Below are positions 33,585 through 45,531 of a stretch of DNA of 64,000 nucleotides, piece by piece. The position numbers and the translations under genes were made by a program. This DNA is from Formicarius rufipectus (Eukaryota > Chordata > Aves > Passeriformes > Formicariidae), in contig VXAU01000761.1 of NCBI GenBank assembly GCA_013399695.1, positions 112,359-176,358 of the forward strand, given 5' to 3'. The notes under the pieces are model-generated. The model was given only the letters and a program-made list of their open reading frames with translations. It was not told the origin of the DNA and did not search any database. How positions within the stretch are numbered: position 1 is the first letter of the stretch; each line of letters opens with the position of its first letter.

Positions 33585-36500
33585 ATCCATTTAAATATTT
33601 TATCCATTCCAACTATTGATGAAAATAAGACAGTAAGGCCCAGGACAGGCAGATCCATGAGAAATGACACTTGAAACACCTTAGGATATTGGTAAACAAT
33701 TGATAACTACTTCTTCAGAGTAAGTTTTAAATGGGTGATTATAACTTAAATGCATTTTCTTAGCTTGCTTATATGTCATGCATGGTAGTTCAGAAAAATT
33801 TAGTAAAGTCAAGCTGTACCTAATTTACTGCTTCTTTATTCATTTGGCCTGTTAGCCTATCAGAGAAATAAATTCGATTAGTTTGATGTGATCGTTTCTT
33901 GACAGACTTATGTTGTCCATTTTTATCACCTTATTATCTTTGAGGCACTTACAAATTGATTTCTTAATTTTTTTTATAGAATATTGTTGGAAATTTGAGT
34001 TAGACTAACATAAATATAAAGTCCTGGGCTCTTTTCTTTTTTATTTTTGGAGCTTGGATGTTAAGCTTATTCCCATTGGGACTCTGGATGCCAAAGCTCC
34101 AAAAACTTATTTTCCAGGGGTCTAGATATCTTGTAAAATTAATTAATTCTTTATGTAAAATGGTTAATTTGAATAAAATGTATAAATTGAATTTGCCTAC
34201 CCTACTTTATCAATGATATATTATTTTTGCATTTCTTCCTGTATAACAATCCACAAAGTTTATTTCTTTATATATGTATTTAAAACGAGTGGGACTTCTT
34301 TATTTGTTTGGGTTTTTTAAAGCAGAGAAGATTTCATTTGTCTTGATCTTTACCTAATCTAATGTTGTTATGTATCCTTGGTTAGGTTTTGTTTCGTTTT
34401 GTTTTTTCCTCCTTATTTTTGATTTCCTTCTCCTAGGGCTCTTCTGGAAACTTATTTTGCATCTTAGTCTTCCTGATTTTACCTCAATAGCTTTTTTTTT
34501 CTCCTTTAGCTATATTCTCAGAAAACTACCTTCATTTCCATTTTTCTTTTATTTATCTAAAAATTATTTTCATATCCTTGAAGGGTTTCTGGTCCTGTAT
34601 TGCTTTCTTAATATGGTTCCTGTCTTAGATGTGGAATGGTATAGTCTGATGAGTATAATGTCATCTTTTCCCCTACTGCCAGTTCTCTCACATTCCTTCA
34701 TGCATTACACCCTCTCTCTCCCTGAACCACCTTGTCTCAGTTCTTTAAGTTGCCCATGTTGGATTTTCTGAATTCTATTATCTTTACCCTTCTTATTTTC
34801 TTCTACCACCAAATCCGTAGGAAATTAATAATCAATCACTTTTAAGTAATTTTTATTCAACTCACATTATGCATGTAGTTTCTCAGTATTTCTGTATGGG
34901 TTAGAACAAATTCTAAAATAGCATTTTTCCCTACCAACTTTATAAAGCAAAACAGTGTTTTAATAGAATACTGTTGTTACCAAGAAATCTGAAACTGTTA
35001 GTGCTGGCATTCATAACATTACATTTGCTCCCTGTTCACTAGTGTCTGGTTGAGCCTAGACTTTCAGCCGAGTGATGTGAGACCAGCCAAGAACTGATAC
35101 TCCTTCCCTTATTACCCTAAGTGTTATGATGTCTTCTGCTCAGACCATGGCAGTACATGGCACATTGTCAATACCCACACGGGAAAACAGCAGGAAAGCT
35201 GTCAGGCATTTGGGTGAGGCTCTCACACTCACACTTATATGTAAGCCCAGATTTTGCCCCTGGAAAGGGATAAGTGCAGATTAATACTTCTTCCTCATCA
35301 GAAATCTTCCAACGGCCAAGATACTTAGTGTTCTATTCTGGGAAATAAGAGCTGTTAGATTTCATGGATTGAAATTCAAGTAAACTTTTTTCTTCATCAG
35401 ATTTGCTGTAATAATTGCCTTGCAGTCTGACTGTTCTATTTTGGATCCGAAAGCAGATGACACTTGTTCAGTTTCTATATATAGTCACTAGAGATTTGGT
35501 GAAAGAAGGTCAGATTACCACAGGATAAAACTGATGCTTTCCATATGGTGGCAAAATTTGATTAGAGAAGCTCAAAAGATTTGCCATCAATGATCACCAA
35601 ATGGTAACATAAACCCCATTTGGATCTAAGCACTGCCTCCTCACCCATCTCTAAAATGTAAGCATAGCTAACATGTAAACGAGCTAGTTTGCTCTGACAT
35701 TTCCTAATGTCATGTTCCAAGAGAATAATTTTGTAAATTCATATGGCAATTTCAATGAGTCAGCTTGGAGTTGTACTTTAGGACGGACTGCCTTTGAATG
35801 AACACACAGCTATTATCTCGCAGATGTCTGTGGTTAAGTTTTAAAAAATTACAGATGTATCTGGAATGAATAGGGAATCAATTATGAGCCACAGAAATTA
35901 TTTCAGTGTCTGAAGCTAATTATATTAATTATGGACAAATGCAAAATATGCCATTTCTAATAGTCAAATAAGGTCATTGATTAAGAAAAAAAAAAAAGAA
36001 AAAAAAGATGGTTAAGATTGTGAATCATGTACCCTCTTTAAGATGTTAATTATAAAGTCACAGCTCAAACACACATGTCACTAGGTGATTACTGAAAATT
36101 TTCCCTTGTTTCTTCATTAGATATAGCTACATAATTTTATTTAGTGCAACCAAATTTATTTCAAGGAGCTATTTCAATGTACTATAAACACAAATGTGAT
36201 TGCTCACATCTCCAGCTTGGTGAGGTCTTCCCTTTAGATCTATCAGTGTATAGATTTTTGTGAACTCAGTAGTATGGGCCTTACTTTAAAACTATAAATA
36301 AGAGATTAAAGTGCCCAAAGCATTATGTCCTATAAGGCATGTCCACAAAAACAAGTATTTGAGAAAGACAGCCCTTATGAGAGAACACAGAAATACAGAC
36401 TTTCAATGAAAGAATAACATGAGAAAAGCCCTTAGTAATGGGGTAGAGACTATTGTATAAAATACTTGCCACTAGTATCTAGGTATGGATTTCATGCCTG

Positions 36501-37974
36501 TATTCTCATAAATCTATGTTCTTGTATTTTTATGTCAATTTCAATTATTATGACAGGAAGTTTGTGCATTTTTGTTGTAAAGAGGTGATCCTCAGAATCC
36601 TCTTAATCTACACAGAAATATGTATATATGTGTGTAGACGAGAACTGTGAGCATTGAGGATAGCCAGGCTCCAGAGAGATCTTGTCTCCATACTGTCATT
36701 GAAGTAGCCCTAAAATTTCTGTCTCTGTTTTACTGTTGAATCAAACACAAAGGGAGCACTGTTGGTTAATATAAGGCAACATGCATTCTTCATTAAAAGC
36801 AGAACCTTTATAACTTCCAAGTTTGACAGTAATCAGCATATTTGTTTCCTTGTAAGTAACAGCATAAAGATTCAACTGTAAATATGGGTCAGCTGTATTT
36901 TTTACCAGTACAAATCACTCTGTGCAAATCTGCTGATGTGTAGTCTGTGTACATATATATTCTGGAACATAACTGCTTTATAGCTCCCCTGATGAGAAAT
37001 AAAAGGCCAATTGCATAACCAAAAGCTGCAACAGTAGCTTTAAATTGTATTTTTTCACTAAAACTTAATTGAAGAATATACACTTCTATTATATTAATTC
37101 ATGTTTCATTGAATGCAGAACCAAGTGTCTGAACTTACAGTGTTAATGAATATTGCATCATATTCTGCACAGTTTACCAAATGAATCTCCTCACAAAATA
37201 ATGTGTGGACTACAAATTCTAACCCAAGCAGAGATATTAGATACAATTCCAAGAGGTGCCAAAATCAATTAACAATTATACTAGGGATAGCTTAGGTCAG
37301 GTGACTTTGCAATATTTATTTATATCACCTAATAAAATAAAAAATCCCTTTCACCTATAGTGCAGTTAACTATAAAAATCAGTGAGAAAAAAAATTATGT
37401 TAAGAAGCAATTAATATGTGAGAGTCTATGCACTTCACAACTCTTCATGTCTTGTAAATTCTTGCTTCTATGAAGTATAAAATATTGAAAATAATTGAAA
37501 ATTTTGGATGCCATTTTGGTTCTCAGTTGCTTTCTGTTCTTGTAGTATAATTTAGCTGATGGGGAAAAAATATTTCCCCCAATAAGAGTAAATAACATTT
37601 GTTATAGAACACATATTATGCACATATACATGTACATATATTTATGTGTATATGTGTGTGTATGAATACATGCATTTACACGTAGCCTGCCAGGGAATCT
37701 TTCTAAGGAAACAGAATTTTGTCTTAAAACAGCCACAGATGTCCTGACCCAGATTTTCTTTCTGTGCAAATACCTTCATGACGGATAAAATGCATATAAG
37801 AAAAAAAATAAAAAGCGTAAAATATTTACATTTGTTTTGGTAATATCTTTTTCTTTTTTTTTTTTAAAGTGGGATTTTCCCAGGCACTAACCTAGGTCAG
37901 GAGTATGATGGGACTCCAAGAACAGTGGGCCATTAACATGGTTTCCTTGTTCTGTCTAAGGCAGAATTATGGGG
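33585..37974. other. Spacer, no gene recognised
   Basis: AT-rich. A T-rich 133-codon frame (34370-34771) is rich in Phe, Leu and Ser because of its base composition and has no recognisable family. A GC-richer patch at 35040-35300 is unidentified. Poly-A/AAG runs lie at 35984-36007. An alternating purine-pyrimidine tract (ATGTACATATA, GTGTATATGTGTGTG) lies at 37617-37680. Confidence 0.45.
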
Positions 37975-38455
37975 TTGGGTTGTAAATTTGTGCCACAGTT
38001 TTATTTTTTCCTTACTCTGACCCTGCTGCTGAGACATCAGGCTGGGAGTGCACAAAAAATTGCAAGGGGATACAGGCAGGGCAGTACACCCCAGCTGACC
38101 AAAGGGATAACCCCCAGCATATGATGGTGTGCTGAGCAATAAAAGCTCAGTAACAAAGGAGGAAGAGGGAATGTTTGTGGTTACAGTGTTTGTCTTCTGA
38201 AGAACCACTATGAATGCTGAGGCCGTGCTTTGTAGCTAGTGGCTAAACATTTGGTTGCTGAGGTGAAGTAGCAAATTAATTCCTTATTTTGCTTTGCTTG
38301 CCTGTACAACTTTACCTATTAAACTGTCTTATTCTTGTCCCATGGGTTATCAGCTTTTGCTTTTCCATTCCTCTCCTCCCTCCTGCTGCGGAGCTGGAGT
38401 CTGAGCAAATAACCAAGTGGGTGCTTAGCTGTTGGTTGGGCTCATCCACTCACAC
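37975..38455 (+). mobile_element. ERV LTR (avian ERVL-like)
   Basis: Recognised from GACCAAAGGGATAACCCC, CATATGATGGTGTGCTGAGC, CAATAAAAGCTCAGTAAC, CTTATTTTGCTTTGCTTGCC, TTTACCTATTAAACTGTCTT and GCTTAGCTGTTGGTTGGGCT, in the order seen in a common bird LTR. The CAATAAAAG string is a U3 landmark, and ACCTATTAAACTGTC holds the ATTAAA polyadenylation signal. Likely start TGTAAATTTG (about 37980); the end near 38452 is approximate. No internal ERV sequence is attached and no clear target-site duplication was seen. Confidence 0.7.
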
Positions 38456-41400
38456 ACAGATAGTGAAAATGCCTAGGGAGAGAGAATAAAAACATTTTTG
38501 AAATAATTTTCTCCAAGAATTACATGCTTCAGGACACAATCCATCAACAAATTGAAAATCATTAAAAAGATGTTTAAGCAATTAATTTGTAATAGTATTT
38601 CATAAAGCTCATGATGCATGGTTCTAAACTATTTGTGAGAACTTACTCTTGGAGAAGAGACTGCTGGGGTATCTACAAGGAGGGTGTTCATTTTACTCTT
38701 TTAACACGCTTAACACACATGCTACCTTGAACAATAGTTGTGGAAATACAGACATTATGAGAGTAAATGATTTTTGGTTAAGGAGAAATATCCCCCAAAC
38801 CAAATTTTTCCATCTGTTTCAAGATACAGGTCACAGCACTCACGTTTTTCTATGCATTGCTGCTTTCTCTTCAACAGCTCTCCAGATTAGTAATATAGAA
38901 CCTTACTCAAGGAGAAAACAGGGAAGGCAAATTCCACCATCGTTAATCATTGTAAATCTGTTCTGATTTTTTTTTTTAACAGAAGTAAAGATGGAGAAGA
39001 GCATAAACAACATTCAATTACATTCAAAATACATTAACAGGTGGTGATTCTTAAAAAGAGTAAAGGGAATTGGAAACATCTTGGTGCAGCAACAATCTGC
39101 AACACAGCCATATGGCAGATTGATAGTGTTCTCATTTCGTGTAGTTAGGCAGTTCACAGACATAAACCCATTATTTCTGGAATAGTGTTTGGATAGGTCT
39201 CTGTTGTACAGATTTTGGATATCTCCTATCAGCTGTCTCAAACTGACAATATTCTGAGCGACAATATTAAATGAATTATACTGTCGTGTTTCACTCTTCC
39301 AATCTAAAGTAAAACACTTTTAGCATGGCTATGGAAATGTTGCTCTATAGAAAAAGCAGGAAGTTGCATGGGATTATGAAGTGACATATTTTGAATATCT
39401 TAAATACTCAAGATCAAATCTTTCAATTTTTAAAGTCAATACATTGCATGCACATGTAAAACATGTAACAGGAGAATATCACTATTTTTTGTTAAAAAAA
39501 TCCTCCAATCTTAAAATTAGGTGTTAAAATTTTAAAGCTATAAGAAATACAGGAGCTAAAATTATTTGGTTTTCAAATTAAATTTGACAGATAAATATTT
39601 TAGAAGAATGACAACTACTATAATTTTTTTAATCATTTTGAAAAAACAAAAAAACTCCAGAAAATAATGGAGTTCATTTCATTTTAAAGAAGCTACTGGG
39701 CATTAATGGAGTATTATAATATCCAAAACTGATAGACGGAAGTCAATATTTGGATTTGCTTCAGGAAAGTATGTGGCTTTGAAGCCACTGGGAATATGGA
39801 CTAATGGGTCAATGTTCCTCTTGAGATTCATTAGTAATCAGCATTTCACATCAATGTATTGTCTCAATGGTTAATGGTTTAATAGGTACTATATTCTCAA
39901 CAGTTAGAAAGTGATTCCATAGATTGTATGTATTTCTGTTATTATCATTGACACAAATTAGTTCATTTGCACAGCTAAAACACGCTCTTGCAGAAAATCT
40001 TTTATAGCTGGCTGTGTCAAACAAGCCCATGGCAGGAGTTATATATATACATTAAATATACATTTTCTTATCATACTTAAGAAGGAGCTGAAACATTTCA
40101 AGGACATGTAAAATGATGGCTGCAATAAACTCTACCACTGAGTCTGCAATACACAGAATAAACCCTATGTATCAAGAAATTGATGTAAAAAGACCATAAA
40201 TGCCACACAGGGCTATTAAATCCTCAGGGTGAAAATCATTGGCAGTATATACTCTGAAAGTCCAAGAGCTTTTTGCAGCACACTCAGTGAAAACAAAATC
40301 CTGCAGTTCATACTGTGACAGAACTAATATTGCCTTCTAACTTTTAAAATGCATTTTGGTCGGGCATTTAGAAGTTTTTTAACACATGTTCAGAGTAGGA
40401 ACATTATTTATATTCTGATGACTTTGTAACTATTTTGGGGTTTGTAATATTTTCCAATATTACAATATAATAATGTTCTCAATTATAAGTATATAATTAA
40501 AAATATTTATAATGNAATCTGTCCCTTTGGTTTACTTTCTCACATGCTTTACAGTACTCTGTTCTTAATTAAGCACTTCTCTAGGCCTTTAGGATCACTT
40601 TTCTCCATTCAAAGTATAAAGCCAAAGACAACAGCAGGACAGGATCAAATTATTTATTTTACAGCTGCTTTGTTAAATGGCAAAAAATCTACAGGAAATT
40701 TAGGAAAGCCTGATGTTTCATAAATTTGCCCTGATTGTCAGAGAAATTTGCTTTCATAGCATGTGTATAGGCAATTACCAACAAAGGAAGCATCACAGCT
40801 CTGAGGAAACTTCTTATTTAATAAAATAATACAAAATAAATAAGTAAAAATAAATACTTCAAATAAAATCCACAAACAAATTAAAAGTCCTTCAGTACAA
40901 GTACATTTTAAAAATTCTGTAAATCAACTTTTGCAGACTTTAAAAATGTTTTCTTTCCTTCCTTCTTTCCTTCTTCATGATGTTTTTTTCTATCTCTGCT
41001 TAAAAAGAGGGTGGTCCGTTTCCTCCTCAGCTTCGCATATTTTAGAAACATAAGCCAACCCTAAACCAACAAGTGTTCCAGGTTCATTTCCAGAACTGAA
41101 AACAGAGTTCTGTGGGATTATAGGTGAAAAGGTCTAATTAGAAGTGTCCTCCACAGTCAAAACTACAAAAGATTTAGGCACTAACTTCATGTAAATCAAG
41201 GACAGTGCTGCTTAGAGGCTCCAAATCTACTTAAAAGCTAGTAGAACTTTCAACTTTAGACCTAAGGTTTTAAGTCTCGCTCTAGGCCCTGCTCCAATTG
41301 ACCTGTTCAATTATCACTCCTGTGATTCAGCTAGGGTATACAAACATTCTAAATCTAACACTGTTCAACTATTCAGTATGGTATTATCACAGTTCTGGTA

Positions 41401-41914
41401 TTCCTTGTGTTGAATTTCCATTACCTTGAGTAACTTAATGCCTCGTTTTGCACAGTGTAGATGAATTCTAACTAAATAGTATGCTTTAAATTACATGCTA
41501 TCCCTTTAGAAACATGATATTAGAGTTCATGTAGATTTGAAATTATGTGTATGATCTGTGGATCATCCTCCAAAATTATCTACTCTGCTCAGCAGAGTTA
41601 AAACAAAGCAAAAAGTTATTAACAGAGGTCTTGGAACAAGTTAAAAACTTCATTGCACTACATTACAAATCTGATTCTTGAATAATGTATTTCTTTCTGA
41701 TCATCCCAACTTAAATGTATTTAGTTGGATTACAAAAGTCTCAGAGAAAGTAAATCAGACGGGTAGTCTTCCAGAATTCAGAAGTGCTGTGATTTCTGTG
41801 TAGTTCTTTGCAGTAAGGTCTTTACTCTCATTGTGACTAGCTTTATGTCAGTTCTAATCTTTATTTAAAACATGCATAATATCCTTCCTTTTATCTCTCT
41901 TCCCATTTTGGAAT
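38456..41914. other. Spacer, no gene recognised
   Basis: AT-rich. One perfect hairpin (40442-40465) has 10-bp arms around TTCC. A single N lies at 40515. A CTTT/CCTT-rich run lies at 40953-40974. The 105-codon frame at 38649-38966 has no recognisable domain. Confidence 0.45.
40442..40465. repeat. Perfect short hairpin, 10-bp stem
   Basis: TTGTAATATT and AATATTACAA are exact reverse complements separated by TTCC. The stem is almost wholly A/T. No G/C-rich stem or downstream T run suggests a functional RNA. Confidence 0.6.
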
Positions 41915-42260
41915 ATTGGTCTCCCCATAAAGAAAGGTTAAGCAGCCTCAGAGCTCTTCAGTCTGTAAAAGGTCCAACTAAGGAGAGCTATGAGAAAGGC
42001 CTACAGAATCATGATTGGTATGGTACAGATTATGAATAAGGGATATCATGCAGAATTTGTCATTAAAAACAAAACAAAAAAAAGGGGACAAGAGAATATC
42101 CAGTCACAGAAATATTCAAAATGTTTGAAACAGTGTATGGCTAAGTTATGAACCCCACTGTCAGAATATTGTTATATTTAAGACTGATAGATTCAAAAAT
42201 AAAATTGATAGAAAGCTGTTCCATCAACGTCTGTTAAATATGGTGATCCCGACCCAATCT
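41915..42260 (+). mobile_element. Probable ancient CR1 fragment
   Basis: AGAGCTCTTCAGTCTGTAAA, GGAGAGCTATGAGAAAGGCC and TACAGAATCATGATTGGTAT resemble a diverged older CR1 subfamily in + orientation. The later part (42085-42170) is weaker, and no 3' tail can be seen. Boundaries are uncertain. Confidence 0.4.
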
Positions 42261-42529
42261 CCCAGAGACATGTTAAAATTTGATTTTAATGTTATGTTCA
42301 GAGATGCCTAAATATGATCTTGACTGTAGCCTGCTTATTAACAGTCTGTTTCCCAAGGGTGTTTCTGCCAAATGAAATGCAGAATAAGATGAATTTCAAA
42401 GAAACAAACCCACCCTAAGCTCCAATATAAAAATGGATATACAAAAACACACACTAAATTATTTTCAAAGAGTTACAGTATCTCTAGATTTTAAATGGGA
42501 AAGAGACTGCATTTTGGCTGGTTTTTGTT

Positions 42530-42559
42530 NNNNNNNNNNNNNNNNNNNNNNNNNNNNNN
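42530..42559. other. Assembly gap, 30 N, next to poly-T
   Basis: The gap is followed by about 40 T interrupted by one C (42560-42600), so the real homopolymer length is unknown. Confidence 1.
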
Positions 42560-42568
42560 TTTTTTTTT

Positions 42569-42600
<32 letters not shown>

Positions 42601-43862
42601 GTAAAACACATTACCTTTTCTTTGTACAATTTTCCCTGTAAAGCATTATAAATTTACTGTCTTTATTATTAAGAGTAATGAAAATTTTCATTTACATTAA
42701 TGGCTTTGTATCAAGAACTTACTATGAGTGTAAATTTTTTTAATTTTTTTTTTTTCATAATCCCAGAATCATAAAATGATCTTTCAGTTCTTATCTGCTA
42801 CTACTGATAATTTTGGGTTATGCCTGAATCAATGAATAGATCACATTTCTGAAAGCAGGAAAAGTAATATATGGTACTTGGCATTCACCTAAGGTAGAAA
42901 CAGGTATAGTCATACATTCAGTATGTAAACTAAATAGAAAATATACACAAACATTAATTTAAGGACCCTGGCTAATGTTTATTCAAGCTGTAGAAGTATT
43001 TGTCATTGAGAAACAATATAAAAATAAAGAGAAGGGAAAGGATGTTTAAATATTAATTACATGCTGAATAGAATGTAGAGAGATGGTTCATGGAAACTGG
43101 TTCCTTAGTAAATGGTACATTAATTTTCCTGAAAGTCTTTATACATACCAATGAAATAGTAATAGCCATCACAAAGGTAGGTACCTTAGAGATTATTTTT
43201 TCACTCCCACCGTACAGTAGTAATAACAACCTTCAGGCATTTCTAAGATGCTTATCACCCTGACAATGCATGTACTTGTTGTCTGACCTTGTCATAAGGC
43301 ATTTAGAAATGTGTAGAAAAGAATAAAATCAAACAGTTTCCTGGTAAAAAGGACTAGCTGCATTTATTTCTTTCCTTGTGATCAATGAGCCTCAGGAAAT
43401 ACCTTATAGCTCAATTGCTATTGTTTAATCTACAAAAAAAATTTCTCCACCCTGTCTTCCACCAAGATCTTGTTGTATTAGAGAGGCTGCTGCTGTGTCA
43501 AGTGGATATATTTAATCTTAACGAGAAAGATCCTGCATTCGTTCCTGAACAATTAGCCTCAGATCATGATCCACCCTCTCTGTCAGACTGGCAAACACAT
43601 CCTGACCTTTCCCTGGATCCTATATAGCTTGTATATACAAGAACCTTCATCCACAATCTCAATTATTCTGCTTGTTCAACACGTGTCTGTCATCTAGGAA
43701 TATGTAGCAGGTCCACATATTAGATCATTACATCATGCAATACAGTGAATTTAGCAGATACTTTTCCCCTGTTATCGTTTGAACTGATATCTTTCTGTTC
43801 AACCGATGTTTTGCGTGTCAACAGAGGTGCCAAGCAGGCAACAATGTTGTACCAGTGATCAA
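42601..43862. other. Spacer with one unexplained open frame
   Basis: An 80-codon + frame at 43385-43627 begins MSLRKYLIAQLLLFN and ends in an acidic, Asp/Pro/Ser-rich stretch before TAG. I know no match. The stop is followed at once by a 14-base perfect palindrome CTTGTATATACAAG (43628-43641). Its position just upstream of ERV-like repeats suggests retroelement debris, but this is inference. Confidence 0.25.
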
Positions 43863-44205
43863 GAGATCCATGAATATACTTGTGCTTGTGAACCTGGGCA
43901 GTGTGGTGTGTGTTGCACTAGTGATCTTCTGCCTCTGCCAGCCCAAGAGGAGGAGAGGACATGTTCATGTGTGCCTGTGTCTGGTGTCAGTCCTGAATGT
44001 GGGAGCCGCTGTGGGCAGCATCTCTTTTATGGTTTTTGAGTGACCCTCTACGTCTCTGTCTTCTGTGTGTGTGTGTGATACACATTCAGCCTCACTGCTG
44101 GTCAAACCTGCAAGCAGAAAAGTATCGGCTGCATTTGCTTTTGTTGGAGACCATGAGATCTCAGGGCTGGACACAGTGGCTAGATAGGAGAAACCCCAAG
44201 ATGCA
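43863..44205 (+). mobile_element. ERV-like repeat family B, partial copy
   Basis: This block matches the reverse complement of part of 47820-48135. Shared strings include TGTGCTTGTGAACCTGGGCA and GTGACC/GTGATC-TTCTGCNTCTGCCAG, AAGAGGAGGAGNGGACATG, and GAGTGTGGGAGC-like segments. Open frames crossing it (43806-44039 and 43855-44043) are cysteine- and valine-rich but are disrupted in the second copy, so I do not call a protein. The longer copy is flanked by LTR-like sequence, which is why an ERV origin is favoured. Confidence 0.5.
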
Positions 44206-44833
44206 GAGCTCCTGCAGTCAGTAGATGCTTCTAATTTCCATTAAAACATACAAATTGAAATTATAATGTTTATATCTATGATTATCTTATACTGGATTGA
44301 TACATACTTGATGTCAATGCCACTTTTTTTTGTTGCATCTGTAACATATTTTCTGATTGCACTCAGAATTCACAGGATACGAAAGTTATGTTAGGTATTG
44401 AAAAGTTCAGAAAACATTCTACCTATGTGCAGTTAGATTACAAATTTAATAAAAATTATATGCAATCATAGATTTCAAACCAGAAGATCTTTTTTCAGAT
44501 TGTACTTAATGGAAAATTCCATTTGAACTGATCACAGGATTTTTATTACACAAGAATTTGACTCAGAAAAACAACATTATCTCTCTTATAGAGAGTGAAA
44601 AGAGAGAATATAAATCATGACTTTCATCTCCTTTCTAAGATACTGTTTACAGTTTCAATGTTAGTATTCCTTTTCTGTTATCTTATGTTACTCTGAAATA
44701 TACTCTTGCCATTCCACAGCCTAAAACATATAGAGAGTTTTTTTGTCTGTTTAAATGGAATCAAATAATTTTGTATGTAACAAATCTGTAGTCATGAGAT
44801 TTATCTCCACAAGCCTTTTTATTTTTTGTATGA

Positions 44834-45160
44834 GACTTTACTAAGTACCGACCACCTTATCTACCAGTCTATTTTTCAACTATTTATTGCTATAAGACTA
44901 CAAATTTTGCAAATACATTTGACTGCTTTAGTAGGCTAATTGAGTTATATGAGGTTCAGTCTAAGGAGTCTAATGTCAGGAGTGAAGGGCAGGACATTGC
45001 TTCTCCAGGACTAACACCAGAAGAATATCAACGCTGGAGAAGCGTTTATTGCTATGAAGATGAAGGCTACAAACCGTTTACTATCCCAAAACAAAGACTG
45101 GAAAGACGTTTTTTAATATATGGATTTTTTGACCAGTTCCATATAATGTTCTATGTATAG
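44834..45160 (+). pseudogene. Stop-free frame abutting an LTR, possible ERV 3' coding relic
   Basis: From 44834 to the TAG at 45158 there are 108 codons without a stop and without a usable early ATG. The last 50 codons look most protein-like and include LTPEEYQRW, YEDEGYKPF and IPKQRLERRF. The frame ends 15 bases before the inferred LTR start, where the 3' end of a proviral gene would be expected. I see no polypurine tract between them, no integrase, envelope or protease motif, and no upstream continuation. In AT-rich DNA a frame of this length can arise by chance. The ERV reading is inference from position only. Confidence 0.25.
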
Positions 45161-45175
45161 ATGTAAAAATACTAT

Positions 45176-45531
45176 TGTTAGAAGGTTCTCCATTATTGTC
45201 CTGAGGGCTAGTCACGTTCAGCATTCTCATTGGTTGTTCTTTGGTGCATTGTTTAATATTCATATTTCATGTTCCTCCCATGTTCCTCCCTTTTACCCTT
45301 TTATGTATTGTACCTACCCCCTTATTATAATTCTTCTCCCAGTTATACCCTTTTATGTTAAACCATGTCCATTTTCTAGTCCCTTCCTCAGGGTCCCCTA
45401 TAAAAGGGACTCCCTGAGGAGAATAAACGGCTTGCCCACTTTCACCTTACTTTGTCTCCTCGTTTCTTTCTCCTGCAACCCCTCAGCTACCCTTGAGGTA
45501 GCTGACCCTCCCCTTATCGGGACACTTCACA
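45176..45531 (+). mobile_element. ERV LTR (family C), about 356 bp
   Basis: It starts TGTTAGAAGG and ends near GACACTTCACA. U3 has CATTGGTTG (CCAAT-type box, inverted) near 45227. The TATA box TATAAAAG is at 45399-45406 and AATAAA at 45422-45427. A pyrimidine-rich U5 contains CTCAGCTACCCTTGAGGTAG. The TATA box lies in the loop of an inverted repeat (12-bp arms with a two-base bulge). The 132-codon frame reading through it (45153-45551) has no coding support. No matching target-site duplication was found at these edges, so they may be off by a few bases. Confidence 0.7.

Noticed and set aside
34370..34771. 133-codon Phe/Leu/Ser-rich frame that looks like a membrane protein
   Set aside because: Residue content follows the T-rich base composition. 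There is no splice context, conserved motif or charged loop pattern of a real membrane protein.
42760..42790. CAGAATCATAAAATGATC, resembling a CR1 3' tip
   Set aside because: Fewer than 20 matching bases and no continuation into CR1 sequence.
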